Below are positions 15,742-24,082 of a DNA stretch of 64,000 bases, piece after piece (position 1 is the stretch's first letter; every line of letters starts with the position of its first letter). Source of the DNA: Paenibacillus pinisoli (lineage in GTDB: Bacteria > Bacillota > Bacilli > Paenibacillales > Paenibacillaceae); the NCBI RefSeq assembly GCF_003605435.1, contig NZ_QXQB01000004.1, positions 124,001-188,000 of the forward strand, in the 5' to 3' direction. Both the position numbers and the translations under genes were made by a program. The notes under the pieces were generated by a model. The model searched no databases. It worked only from the letters and a program-made list of their open reading frames with translations, and was not told where the DNA came from.

Positions 15742-17958
15742 ATGAGTAATATTAAAAAAGGTATTGCAACACTTAGTATTGCGGTATTGATTTTTACAAG
15801 CGTTTTCATTCCGCAAGCAGTTGTAAATGCTCAAGAAGAAAAGGACGTACATATTACACTTCTTGCTACATCGGATATTCATGGTCGCTCTATGCCTTGG
15901 GATTACGCGACAGACGGACCCAATTTGACTGGGAGCTTAACGCAATTATATACAATTATCAAAAATATTCGTAAAGAGAACCCCAATACAATCCTGTTGG
16001 AAAACGGTGATTTAATACAGGATAATTCTGCTGAATTATTCAATGATCAACCAGAATCTCCGATGATGGCTGCTATCAATGAAATGGGCTATGAAGCTTG
16101 GACCTATGGGAACCATGAATTTAATTTCGGCTTGGATGTGCTGGACAAGGTTTCCAGTCAATTCAATGGAGCAAGACTTGCCGGGAATGTTTATAAGGAA
16201 AACGGCGAACGCTATTTGCCGGCATATACAATTATTGAACGTGAAGGTGTGAAAATTGGAGTTATCGGGATGGTAACGCCAATGATTACAGAATATGAGA
16301 AAGGCACAGACCATCTAAAAGGATTAGTCGTAAAAAATCCGGTAGAGGAAACGAAGAAAGCAGTTAAAGAATTAGAAGGCAAAGTAGATGTTATGATTGG
16401 TCTTATTCATATGGGCTTGGAAAATGAAAACGGTGTCAAAGGAACAGGCGTGAGGGACATTGCTAATGCTGTACCAGAGCTGGCGGCTATTTTTGCGGGT
16501 CATAATCATGTGCTGATTAATAAAGAAGAAGTTAACAGAGTTGTGATTACAGAGCCTAATCGATACGGAACGCATATTTCACGAATCGATTTAACATTTA
16601 CGCGTCAAGGTGAGCAATTCACATTAAAAGAAAAAGATGCATCAACGATTCCTGTAAAGAACGAGGATGGGACATTTGTTGAGTCAGACAAAGGATTAGA
16701 AGAAACATTAACGCCATATCATGAGTTCGCACGCGCGGATGCGAATATCGAAGTCGCACAGCTAAAAGGAACAAATCTGGTTCCGAAAAACGAAATTAAT
16801 GGTATTCCTTCTGTTCAAATTCAAGAAACGCCTCTATCGGACTTCTTCCATGAGGTCATGCTGCATTATAGTAAGGCAGACGTTGTTGCGCATCAGATTG
16901 ATAACGACAAAGCAGCATTAAATGTAGGGCCTATTAAGAAAAAGGACATTGCATATAATTATCAATTTGCTGGCGGAGAAGTATCTGTCTATGAAGTAAC
17001 TGGCCAAGATTTAAAGGATTATATGGAATGGGCTGTTAGTTATTTTAATAGCACACGCGATGGAGATGTGACGGTTAGCTTTGAGAAAACCAGACGCGCA
17101 TCTAAATACAGTACAAATGACTTTTTTGGCAATGTAAAATATGATATTGATTTAACGGAGAAGCCTGGCAACAGAATAAAGAATCTCCGCAAATTAGACG
17201 GAACGCCAATTAAGATGGAAGACCATTTAAAGCTTGGTATGAATGCATATAGAATGGACTTTCTGCTGTCAAAAGGTCAAGCGCTTGAAGGACGTCAATT
17301 TAATATGATTTGGTCTTCAAAGGATGAAAGTGCTTATGGAGAAACAGGCGGTACAATCCGAAATCTGGCCATTCGATACTTGAAGGAAGAAATGAAAGGT
17401 GTCTATGAGCCAGTAACCCAAAGTAACTGGAAAATCATTGGCGTTGATACCAAATCGCCTGCACGTGCAGCTGTTGTTGAGCTAATCAATAAAGGTATTT
17501 TAGCCATTCCTGCATCAGAAGATGGAAAATATACAAATATCGCATCCATTAATGTGAAGGATTCAATTACAGGGCAAGAAAAAGAACAATTAGCGGCAAA
17601 AGCAAACGTGGATGCAAGCCAATTTGCTAGTGTTAAAACAACCGGAGAATTTTATCAGAAACTAGTGAAAGCACTAGAAAAGCCGACAGATAAGCCGACG
17701 AAACCAAGCAAACCAACACCAGAAAAGCCACAGCCGGAAAAGCCTGTTGTGACACAGCCCAAATTAACTAAAGGTGTCGTTACAGCTTATCACTTGAACG
17801 TTCGTTCCAATCCATCGAGCAAAGCGAAAATATATGGAACGATTTCAAAAAATACCGAAATTACGATTTTAGGCGAAGAAAAAGGCTGGTATAAGATTTC
17901 TTATAAAGGCAAAACGGCCTACGTTTATAGCCAATATGTAAAAGTTAACGGTAAGTAA
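15742..17958 (+). CDS. Secreted bifunctional metallophosphatase/5'-nucleotidase with SH3b domain
   Basis: 738 aa. A signal peptide (about residues 1-30, IATLSIAVLIFTSVFIPQAVVNA) is followed by a calcineurin-like metallophosphatase domain with motifs ATSDIHGR, LENGDLIQDN, YGNHEFN, LIHMG and AGHNHV. The 5'-nucleotidase C-terminal domain (about residues 340-560) follows. A Pro/Lys-rich linker (PTDKPTKPSKPTP) leads to a C-terminal SH3b domain (LNVRSNPSSKAKIYG...GWYKISYKGKTAYVYSQYV) that should bind cell wall. ATG 15742 is behind AGGGGG; a longer frame from 15688 lacks an SD. It hydrolyses extracellular nucleotides for phosphate or nucleoside scavenging. Codon use is more AT-rich than in the neighbours, which hints at acquisition. 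Confidence 0.92.
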   Translation: MSNIKKGIATLSIAVLIFTSVFIPQAVVNAQEEKDVHITLLATSDIHGRSMPWDYATDGPNLTGSLTQLYTIIKNIRKENPNTILLENGDLIQDNSAELFNDQPESPMMAAINEMGYEAWTYGNHEFNFGLDVLDKVSSQFNGARLAGNVYKENGERYLPAYTIIEREGVKIGVIGMVTPMITEYEKGTDHLKGLVVKNPVEETKKAVKELEGKVDVMIGLIHMGLENENGVKGTGVRDIANAVPELAAIFAGHNHVLINKEEVNRVVITEPNRYGTHISRIDLTFTRQGEQFTLKEKDASTIPVKNEDGTFVESDKGLEETLTPYHEFARADANIEVAQLKGTNLVPKNEINGIPSVQIQETPLSDFFHEVMLHYSKADVVAHQIDNDKAALNVGPIKKKDIAYNYQFAGGEVSVYEVTGQDLKDYMEWAVSYFNSTRDGDVTVSFEKTRRASKYSTNDFFGNVKYDIDLTEKPGNRIKNLRKLDGTPIKMEDHLKLGMNAYRMDFLLSKGQALEGRQFNMIWSSKDESAYGETGGTIRNLAIRYLKEEMKGVYEPVTQSNWKIIGVDTKSPARAAVVELINKGILAIPASEDGKYTNIASINVKDSITGQEKEQLAAKANVDASQFASVKTTGEFYQKLVKALEKPTDKPTKPSKPTPEKPQPEKPVVTQPKLTKGVVTAYHLNVRSNPSSKAKIYGTISKNTEITILGEEKGWYKISYKGKTAYVYSQYVKVNGK

Positions 17959-17965
17959 TAGGGAA

Positions 17966-18002
17966 GAAGCAGCCAATGATGAAATTGGTTGCTTCTTTTT
18001 TT
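17966..18002 (+). terminator. Rho-independent terminator
   Basis: GAAGCAGCCAAT pairs with ATTGGTTGCTTC (one G-T pair), followed by seven Ts. Confidence 0.9.
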
Positions 18003-18016
18003 AATGACACTGCCTG

Positions 18017-18036
18017 TACATATTCCGTTCATATTG
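18017..18036 (+). promoter_or_regulatory. Direct-repeat box upstream of membrane hydrolase
   Basis: TACATATTC (18017) and TTCATATTG (18028) are repeats with an 11-bp period, as expected of an OmpR-type response-regulator site. A matching box precedes the paralogous gene at 44552. Confidence 0.6.
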
Positions 18037-18121
18037 CCGTAATAGAGAGTACATATCCGTCGTGTAAGATTTCCTTGGAGGCTTGCAGCTAATAAATAGA
18101 CCATGTCAGGAGTCGATTCGA

Positions 18122-19063
18122 GTGAAAGTTCTTATTCTTATACTGAAAGCAATAGCCGTAATAGCCATATTAGCAGTCGTATTCATCGCGATTGTTTTTA
18201 TCGTGGATAAGGTCGCCACGAAATCGGAGCAGGGGAAAATAAAAACCTATGGCCAATTAGTGCCTGTAGACGGGAAAATGATGAATGTCGTCATTCAAGG
18301 AACAGGGGAAGAAACGATCGTGCTTTTGCCTGGCTTTGGAACAGCGGCGCCAGCGCTTGACTTTAAGCCGTTAATAGATGAACTAACGCCGTTCTATAAA
18401 GTGGTTGTGATTGAGCCTTTTGGTTATGGATTAAGCGATAAAACCGACAAAGAAAGAACCACGGAAAATATCGTTAGTGAAATTCACGAAGCGGTGCAGA
18501 GTCTTCAACTTGACCGTTACATTTTAATGGCTCATTCCATTTCAGGCCTGTACGGATTAGATTACGTGAACAAATATGAGAACGAAGTGAGTGCATTTGT
18601 CGGGCTCGACAGCAGTGTTCCTACGCTTAGTGAACAGGCGGTTGATTCTTCAACATTAGGAATTTTAAGCCTGATCAAAAAATCAGGGTTCTCCAGATTA
18701 TATGCGAAACTAGGTAATGATCCGTATGCTGAGCTCCCGTCTTATAGTGATGAAACAAAAGAGCAATTGAAAATGATTGGCATCAAAAACCTGTTAAATC
18801 CAAACCATATTAACGAAATTAAATGGATGCCTTCTAATTTCAAAGGGGCTGAACAGTTAACCTTCCCCAATAAGCTTCCCGTTGTTTTCTTTATACAAGC
18901 GGAGCATCCTGTAACGGATAGATGGTTGCCTGAGCATGAAAAACAAGCAAAAGATTCGGATTATGGCAAAGTGATCACACTGGAAGCCGATCATTACTTG
19001 TATCGTACCCATGCAAAAGAAATTGCGGAAAAATTCCGGTCCTATATGGACGAGTTGAATTAA
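18122..19063 (+). CDS. Membrane-anchored alpha/beta hydrolase (copy 1)
   Basis: 313 aa. One N-terminal transmembrane helix (AVIAILAVVFIAIVFIV) anchors an extracellular alpha/beta hydrolase. Motifs are VLLPGFGTAAPALDFKPL (oxyanion region), nucleophile elbow MAHSISGLYG, and late His in EADHYLYRTHAKE. GTG 18122 is chosen: AGGAG lies 9 nt upstream; TTG 18083 is too close to its SD. It is a close paralogue of the gene at 44552 (long identical stretches such as TYGQLVPVDGK/AYGQLVPVDGK and EPFGYGLSD). Both carry the same upstream 11-bp repeats, so they are probably controlled by the same response regulator. Substrate unknown. Confidence 0.85.
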   Translation: MKVLILILKAIAVIAILAVVFIAIVFIVDKVATKSEQGKIKTYGQLVPVDGKMMNVVIQGTGEETIVLLPGFGTAAPALDFKPLIDELTPFYKVVVIEPFGYGLSDKTDKERTTENIVSEIHEAVQSLQLDRYILMAHSISGLYGLDYVNKYENEVSAFVGLDSSVPTLSEQAVDSSTLGILSLIKKSGFSRLYAKLGNDPYAELPSYSDETKEQLKMIGIKNLLNPNHINEIKWMPSNFKGAEQLTFPNKLPVVFFIQAEHPVTDRWLPEHEKQAKDSDYGKVITLEADHYLYRTHAKEIAEKFRSYMDELN

Positions 19064-19075
19064 GACTAGCTGAAG

Positions 19076-19120
19076 CGGCATCATGTGCAAGGGTTCTTGC
19101 ATAGGATGCCGTTTGTTTTT
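19076..19120 (+). terminator. Rho-independent terminator
   Basis: CGGCATC--TGCAA pairs with TTGCA--GATGCCG, followed by TTTGTTTTT. Confidence 0.8.
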
Positions 19121-19157
19121 CCGCTGCGTATACGCCTTCCAAAAAGCGGGCCAAGCT

Positions 19158-19237
19158 AAATTTCGTAATTATTACGATTTATATTGACGAAACCCTCCAA
19201 CCTTCGTATAATGCTTAATAGTAATTATTACTATTAA
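19158..19237 (+). promoter_or_regulatory. zinT promoter flanked by two Zur boxes
   Basis: Box 1 (19158-19181) contains TCGTAATTATTACGA, nearly the known Bacillus Zur consensus. A strong sigma-A promoter follows: TTGACG (19184-19189), 17-nt spacer, TATAAT (19207-19212). Box 2 (19215-19237) is a 23-bp palindrome around GTAATTATTAC and covers the expected transcription start. One site upstream of -35 and one on the start should give tight zinc repression. Confidence 0.85.
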
Positions 19238-19253
19238 TTGGAGGAGAGGGAAA

Positions 19254-20006
19254 ATGAAAGTGACGATTAGAAACGGAATTTTTGTATTAGCATTGGGGGT
19301 ATTGCTTGCAGGCTGCCAGAGCTCGAGCTCTAACGGCAAGCTTCCATCGAAGGAAGCGGAGACTGAGATTGAAATCCATGAAAGCAACGGCAGCCATAAT
19401 CACGACCATGACCACGACCACGATCATGACCATGACGATGAGCACAGCCACGACCATGATGAAGAGGAAGCGGCGATCTACAAGGGCTACTTCGAGGACA
19501 GCCAAATTCAGGATCGCACGTTAGCGGATTGGGAAGGGGATTGGCAGTCCGTGTATACGTATTTGCTGGATGGAACGCTGGATGAAGTGTTTGCTCACAA
19601 AGCGGCGGATACCGGCAAAATGACGGCGGCAGAGTATAAGGAGTATTATGACGTAGGCTACAAAACCGATGCTGAGCGCATTGTCATCGATGGCGACAGC
19701 GTAACCTTTTATAAGAATGGCAAGGAGTATTCAGGCAAATACCAATCCGACGGATACGAGATTCTGACCTATGAAGCGGGGAACCGCGGTGTACGGTTTA
19801 TTTTCAAATCGGTGGAAGCCATCGACGGATTGCCGCAATACATACAGTTCAGCGATCATCGCATTGCACCGGTCAAGTCCGGCCACTTCCATTTGTACTG
19901 GGGAGACGACCGGGATGCCTTGCTGAAGGAATTGACCAACTGGCCTACATACTACCCATCGAGCATGGATGGCCACAGCATTGCCCACGAAATGATGGCG
20001 CATTAA
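19254..20006 (+). CDS. zinT: ZinT-type zinc-binding lipoprotein with His-rich stretch
   Basis: 250 aa. A lipoprotein signal ends in the lipobox LLAGC (Cys near residue 21). After a Ser/Glu linker comes a His/Asp-rich metal-binding segment (HDHDHDHD type, about residues 44-70). The ZinT/YodA domain follows: YKGYFEDSQIQDRTLADWEGDWQSVYTYLLDGTLD, late KSGHFHLYWG and a His-containing end (GHSIAHEMMAH). In Firmicutes ZinT-like domains pass zinc to uptake ABC systems, often as a fusion with ZnuA/AdcA; here ZinT stands alone. The promoter has two Zur boxes, so expression should rise in zinc starvation. No zinc permease lies nearby. Confidence 0.92.
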   Translation: MKVTIRNGIFVLALGVLLAGCQSSSSNGKLPSKEAETEIEIHESNGSHNHDHDHDHDHDHDDEHSHDHDEEEAAIYKGYFEDSQIQDRTLADWEGDWQSVYTYLLDGTLDEVFAHKAADTGKMTAAEYKEYYDVGYKTDAERIVIDGDSVTFYKNGKEYSGKYQSDGYEILTYEAGNRGVRFIFKSVEAIDGLPQYIQFSDHRIAPVKSGHFHLYWGDDRDALLKELTNWPTYYPSSMDGHSIAHEMMAH

Positions 20007-20037
20007 TCCGCCTTCGTTCAGGGCTTGCCCAAACCTA

Positions 20038-20065
20038 AAACACGCCGTCATTGGCGTGTTTTTGT
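20038..20065 (+). terminator. Rho-independent terminator
   Basis: AAACACGCC pairs with GGCGTGTTT around a 6-nt loop, followed by a T-rich tail. Confidence 0.85.
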
Positions 20066-20103
20066 GTGTGAGATGAACGCGTGGGAATCGTCCAGCTCCA
20101 TCT

Positions 20104-20517
20104 TTACTCTTCAAACGTCCACACACAGTTGCTTTGCGATATGACCGACTCTGTCCCGAGTTCAATGGCCGTTTTATAATACCATATCTTATAATCGATC
20201 TTATGCATATACGATTCAAGCTCCGCAATTTTATCCGCAACAAACCTTTTATGAGCCTCAAAAGCATCAAGCCGCTGATGCAAGGTAACGTCTCCCTCCA
20301 TGCACCAGTCCATATATTCTCTAATCTTTTTCACGGGCATTCCGCTTTTTTTCAAACAAGTGATGATGGCTAGCCATTGCAGATCACTCTCTTTGAAAGC
20401 CCGATTGCCTGCTTTGTCGCGGTCGACAAAGGGCAGCAGGCCTTGCTTGTCATAATAGCGCAAGGTATGTGCGGTCAATCCGGTGATTTCGGCAATTTGG
20501 CTTATGGTGTACCCCAA
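20104..20517 (-). CDS. MerR-family regulator (divergent from SDR)
   Basis: 137 aa. Starting at TTG 20517 gives a GYTISQIAEITGLTAHTLRYYDKQGLLPFVDRD start, which fits organic-stress-type MerR proteins; AAAGGTGG lies 8 nt upstream. GTG 20529 is the longer option. The C-terminal part is a coiled coil (HQRLDAFEAHKRFVADKIAELESY). There is no metal-binding Cys pattern; one Cys lies in WMEGD-preceding MDWCMEGD. The intergenic region holds two MerR-type promoters with operators in 19-nt spacers, one for this gene and one for the SDR gene, so autoregulation and activation of the SDR are likely. Confidence 0.9.
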   Translation of the reverse strand: MGYTISQIAEITGLTAHTLRYYDKQGLLPFVDRDKAGNRAFKESDLQWLAIITCLKKSGMPVKKIREYMDWCMEGDVTLHQRLDAFEAHKRFVADKIAELESYMHKIDYKIWYYKTAIELGTESVISQSNCVWTFEE

Positions 20518-20553
20518 TATAAAAACCACCTTTTAGATGAAAGTTACTCCTAT

Positions 20554-20583
20554 TGTACAGATTAGAGTATGCTCTAAGTCAAC
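20554..20583 (-). promoter_or_regulatory. merR promoter with operator in 19-nt spacer
   Basis: Read on the minus strand: TTGACT, 19-nt spacer containing the near-perfect palindrome TTAGAGCATACTCTAA, then TACAAT. This is a typical autoregulated MerR promoter. Confidence 0.8.
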
Positions 20584-20622
20584 TCCGTATCCGATGCTAC
20601 ATGCACTCCAGAATCAGGATGC

Positions 20623-20653
20623 TTGACTTAGACCATGCTCTAACGGTTAGTGT
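20623..20653 (+). promoter_or_regulatory. SDR promoter with MerR operator
   Basis: TTGACT (20623-20628), 19-nt spacer containing TTAGACCATGCTCTAA (the same operator as in the divergent promoter), then a poor -10 TAGTGT. A poor -10 with long spacer fits activation by MerR. Confidence 0.75.
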
Positions 20654-20696
20654 TTGATTTGCACCACCCAAACTAACCGCCAAAGGAGATATCGCT

Positions 20697-21530
20697 ATGA
20701 ATAAAAATAAAGTTTGGATCATTACGGGATGCTCCACCGGATTCGGCAGAGAGCTGGCGAAGGCTGCCATAGAAGCGGGCTATAATGTTGTTGTAACAGC
20801 CAGGAATTTGAATGGCATTGCCGATCTTGCGGGCGGAAATGCGGACAACGTTCTCGCTATGGAGCTTGACGTGACGAAGCCCGATCAGATTGAAAAAACG
20901 GTGAAGGCTGCGATTGAGAAGTTCGGCCGAATTGATGTGCTGGTCAATAATGCTGGGATCGGTTATTTCAGCTCCATTGAGGAAGCTGTTGAAGAAGAGG
21001 CACGGAAAATGTTCGAAATCAACTTCTGGGGCCTTATGCATATGACAGGAGCTGTCTTGCCATATATGAGAGACCAGTGCTCCGGGCATATCATCAATAT
21101 CTCATCCATCGGAGGATTAGTTTCCTTCCCAGGAGTGGGATACTACAACGGTACGAAATACGCGGTTGAAGGCATCTCCGAAAGCCTGTCCCAAGAGGTG
21201 GCTCCGTTCAACATTCGTGTAACGATCATTGAGCCTAGCAATTTCCGCACGGACTGGTCAGGACGTTCAGCTGCGAAAACAACCTCGGCAATCAAGGAAT
21301 ACCAGGAGCTTATCGCTCCATTCGTAACGGGAGAAAACCACGGCAACGAGCCGGGAGATCCTAAAAAAGCTGCTGAGGCGATCATTAGTGCAGCCGAATC
21401 TGAAGAGCCGCCGCTTCGATTGCTGCTGGGATCGGATGCTTATCATATCTCAGTGAAGAAGTATACGGAGACGCTGAACAACTTCGAGAAGTGGAAAGAA
21501 GTATCGGTTAATGCGGATTTCCCAAAGTGA
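20697..21530 (+). CDS. Short-chain dehydrogenase/reductase
   Basis: 277 aa classical SDR. Cofactor motif is TGCSTGFG (TGxxxGxG), then NNAG, the catalytic Ser in ISSIGG, and YNGTKYAVEG (YxxxK). VVVTARN after strand 2 favours NADP(H) through the Arg. The long C-terminus (DAYHISVKKYTETLNNFEKWK) resembles oxidoreductases annotated only as SDR. It is driven by the MerR-type promoter, so a role in electrophile or aldehyde stress is plausible. Terminator follows. Confidence 0.92.
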   Translation: MNKNKVWIITGCSTGFGRELAKAAIEAGYNVVVTARNLNGIADLAGGNADNVLAMELDVTKPDQIEKTVKAAIEKFGRIDVLVNNAGIGYFSSIEEAVEEEARKMFEINFWGLMHMTGAVLPYMRDQCSGHIINISSIGGLVSFPGVGYYNGTKYAVEGISESLSQEVAPFNIRVTIIEPSNFRTDWSGRSAAKTTSAIKEYQELIAPFVTGENHGNEPGDPKKAAEAIISAAESEEPPLRLLLGSDAYHISVKKYTETLNNFEKWKEVSVNADFPK

Positions 21531-21544
21531 TTATTTCCTTCATG

Positions 21545-21576
21545 AAAAGCACGTCAGTTAATGGCGTGCTTTTTAT
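21545..21576 (+). terminator. Rho-independent terminator
   Basis: AAAAGCACG pairs with CGTGCTTTT around an 11-nt loop, ending in TTTTTATT. Confidence 0.8.
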
Positions 21577-21715
21577 TTGCATGGCGGAGCGAAGTTCGGA
21601 TGGAGCAAATGGTGCGGCGAACTTGAGAGGATGCTGGTATAATCGAATTAAGCGACAGGCACAATGAAGAGATTGAAGATCATTATTGCTACTAGTGAAT
21701 GAGGAGTGTTCCTGT

Positions 21716-22309
21716 ATGGCAACAAGCAAGCTGAATCCTAAGGTTGACGGATTTTTGAGAAAGGCGAAGAACTGGAAGGAAGAATTCGAAGCGCTGCGGG
21801 AAATCGTTCTCGACTGCGATCTGACCGAAGATTTCAAGTGGATGCATCCTTGTTACACGTTTGAGGACAAAAACGTCGTCATCATACACGGATTCAAAGA
21901 ATATTGCGCGCTTCTGTTCCACAAAGGCTCTTTGCTCAAGGATCCTCATGGCATCCTCATTCAGCAGACGGAGAACGTACAGGCAGCCCGCCAAATTCGC
22001 TTTACGAATGTGGAGCAAATTCAAGAGATGCAGCTGATGATCAAAGAATATATCTATGAAGCGATCGATGTGGAGAAGGCTGGCTTGCAGGTAGAATTCA
22101 AAAAGACGACAGAATACACCGTTCCTGAGGAGCTGGAAAATAAATTCGTGGAGATCCCTGAGCTTAAAGAAGCATTTGAAGCCCTGACTCCGGGACGGCA
22201 AAGAGCGTACCTCTTTTACTTCTCCGGTGCCAAGCAATCCAAGACGCGTGACGCGCGTATTGAGAAGTATTTGCCGAATATTTTGGACGGCAAGGGGTTG
22301 GATGATTAG
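21716..22309 (+). CDS. YdeI/DUF1801 family protein
   Basis: 197 aa. The N-terminal DUF1801-like part (WKEEFEALREIVLDCDLTEDFKWMHPCYTFEDKNVVIIHGFKEYCALLFHKG) folds as in YdhG/frataxin-like proteins. The C-terminal part (PELKEAFEALTPGRQRAYLFYFSGAKQSKTRDARIEKYLPNILDGKGLDD) is the YdeI/OmdA signature. The start is ATG 21716 behind GAGGAGTG. B. subtilis YdeI has been linked to peptide resistance, but the biochemical role is unknown. It appears monocistronic. Confidence 0.85.
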   Translation: MATSKLNPKVDGFLRKAKNWKEEFEALREIVLDCDLTEDFKWMHPCYTFEDKNVVIIHGFKEYCALLFHKGSLLKDPHGILIQQTENVQAARQIRFTNVEQIQEMQLMIKEYIYEAIDVEKAGLQVEFKKTTEYTVPEELENKFVEIPELKEAFEALTPGRQRAYLFYFSGAKQSKTRDARIEKYLPNILDGKGLDD

Positions 22310-22343
22310 ATTCTTTGCCAGGTAACTACGGTGCTATGCAATC

Positions 22344-22388
22344 AGCGTCAGACAGGACTTTATTAAAAGTTCAGGTCGGGCGCTTTTT
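22344..22388 (+). terminator. Possible imperfect terminator
   Basis: AGCG-C---GAC-TT pairs imperfectly with AAGT--GTC---CGCT, followed by TTTTTT. Confidence 0.4.
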
Positions 22389-22499
22389 TATGGGTTAAAC
22401 TCAAATATGACAATATATGTACGGATATATTCAGTTCGATTGCGATGTGATAGAATAGTTCCTTCAGTCGTTTAATAGAAATTGGAGGCATCATCGTTC

Positions 22500-23117
22500 A
22501 TGACATCACAGTCGCAGCAGCATGTAAAAATCGTAACCGCAGACCCGAGCGCAATCGGGTTATTTGGTCTGGCCATCGTCACGCTGGTCGCATCATCGCA
22601 AAAGCTTGGCATCACTTCCGGCTTGGGTTTTGTTATTCCGTGGGCTATATTTCTCGGTGCATTCGCCCAGTTATTCGCCTGCATTCAAGATGCGAAGCAT
22701 AACAACACCTTCGGAATGACGGCGTTCGGAGCTTATGCGTTTTTCTGGTTTGGTATGGCAGCCAGCTGGCTGATTAAGCTGGGGGTATTCGGGTCAGAGC
22801 TGGCATCCGGGCTCGATGTGAAGCAGCTTGGCTTTGTTTTTCTAGGCTACCTGATCTTCACGCTTTTCATGACCATTGGCGCGATGGAAACCAACAAAGT
22901 GCTGTTTATCATCTTTGTACTGATTGATCTCTTGTTTATTGGATTAAGCTTGGATTCATTTGGCGCAGGAAATGGCGCATTTCACTCCTTGGCAGCTTAT
23001 GCGGAGCTGGCCATCGCCATTGTATCCTTCTACGGCTGTGGAGCTGCGGTGCTCAACACACACTTTGGACGTGTGTTCCTGCCGGTCGGCGCTCCATTCA
23101 ACATCTTTAAGAAGTAA
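22500..23117 (+). CDS. Acetate/succinate uptake transporter (GPR1/FUN34/YaaH family)
   Basis: 205 aa with six hydrophobic helices. The family signature near the first helix is DPSAIGLFGLA (related to NPAPLGL), and VIPWAIFLGAFAQLFACIQDAKHNNTFGMTAFGAYAFFWFGMA matches the second and third segments. SatP/YaaH proteins carry acetate or succinate with protons. ATG 22500 lies 11 nt after GGAGG; the TTG at 22482 overlaps the SD. It stands alone with its own terminator. Confidence 0.92.
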   Translation: MTSQSQQHVKIVTADPSAIGLFGLAIVTLVASSQKLGITSGLGFVIPWAIFLGAFAQLFACIQDAKHNNTFGMTAFGAYAFFWFGMAASWLIKLGVFGSELASGLDVKQLGFVFLGYLIFTLFMTIGAMETNKVLFIIFVLIDLLFIGLSLDSFGAGNGAFHSLAAYAELAIAIVSFYGCGAAVLNTHFGRVFLPVGAPFNIFKK

Positions 23118-23166
23118 TAGCTTGATTATTGAATAGAAGACTTGCCAAATAATCAGATGGTCGGTG

Positions 23167-23211
23167 ACTCGCAGGATGAACATTTTCAAGTGTTCTTCTG
23201 CGAGTTTTTTT
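23167..23211 (+). terminator. Rho-independent terminator
   Basis: ACTCGCAG--TGAACA pairs with TGTTC-TCTGCGAGT, followed by seven Ts. Confidence 0.85.
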
Positions 23212-23295
23212 GTATCTTTTTATCCATCCAAGAAGCCTATGATGATATACTGAAGCTGTTTATTTGTGCTGCGGATGATGAAAGGAGGAACTAGG

Positions 23296-24045
23296 TTGGA
23301 GCTGCAAGGAAAGGTTGTTCTCATTACGGGTGCAAGCAGCGGGATTGGCCGCGCAACGGCGGAGTTAATGGCTGCAAGAGGAGCGAAGGTTGTCATTAAC
23401 TATAATCAGAATGCAGCAGGAGCGGCTGACACAGTCGCAAAGATTCAAGAGGCCGGAGGGGAATGCATAGCAGTCCAGGCGGATGTGACGAAGAAGGATC
23501 AAGTCGAAGCAATGGTCGAGCATGTTGTTTCGATCTATGGCGCCATTCATGTACTGGTGAACAATGCGGGCGGAGGCATGAAGACAAGCTCCTTTATGGA
23601 GATGACAGAGGAGCTCTGGGATGAAACCTATGCTTTGAACGTGAAAAGCATTCTCCTATGTTCACAAGCGGCAGCAAAGCATATGATTCCGCGGCTAAGC
23701 GGTAAAATCATTAATATATCTTCAGCAGCAGCACGTATTGGAGGGGCAGGCGAAAGCATCCATTACGCTTCATCCAAAGGCGCAGTTAACACGATGACGA
23801 TCGGGATGTCCCGAGAGTTGATTGAACATGGGATCATAGTGAATGGCGTTGCCCCGGGAATGGTCGATACGCCTTTTCATGAGAAATTTGCTCCTGGCAC
23901 CAATCGTCTGAATCGACTTGCAGCGCCTGTTCCGATGAAACGAGCAGCAACATCATTGGAAATTGCTGAAGTCATCTGTTTCCTTGCATCCGATGCATCC
24001 AATTATATATTGGGTGAGACGATTACGGTTAGCGGCGGAAGGTGA
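23296..24045 (+). CDS. SDR family oxidoreductase (3-oxoacyl-ACP reductase-like)
   Basis: 249 aa classical SDR. Motifs are TGASSGIG, NNAGGGM, catalytic ISSAA and YASSKGAV (YxxxK), and a C-terminal ILGETITVSGGR as in FabG/glucose-1-dehydrogenase relatives. The start is TTG 23296, 7 nt after a perfect AAAGGAGG; in-frame ATGs at 23275 and nearby would place the SD inside the gene. Substrate cannot be assigned. A terminator separates it from the TetR gene. Confidence 0.92.
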   Translation: MELQGKVVLITGASSGIGRATAELMAARGAKVVINYNQNAAGAADTVAKIQEAGGECIAVQADVTKKDQVEAMVEHVVSIYGAIHVLVNNAGGGMKTSSFMEMTEELWDETYALNVKSILLCSQAAAKHMIPRLSGKIINISSAAARIGGAGESIHYASSKGAVNTMTIGMSRELIEHGIIVNGVAPGMVDTPFHEKFAPGTNRLNRLAAPVPMKRAATSLEIAEVICFLASDASNYILGETITVSGGR

Positions 24046-24082
24046 AATCGAGCAGAAGGAACAAAAGGCCGAAGTAAACGAG

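Noticed and set aside
19287-19524. ORFs overlapping the His-rich part of zinT (Val/Met/Ile- or Thr/Met-rich)
   Set aside because: They arise from the CAC-GAC-CAT repeat read in other frames; no SD, and zinT has promoter, lipobox and full domain.
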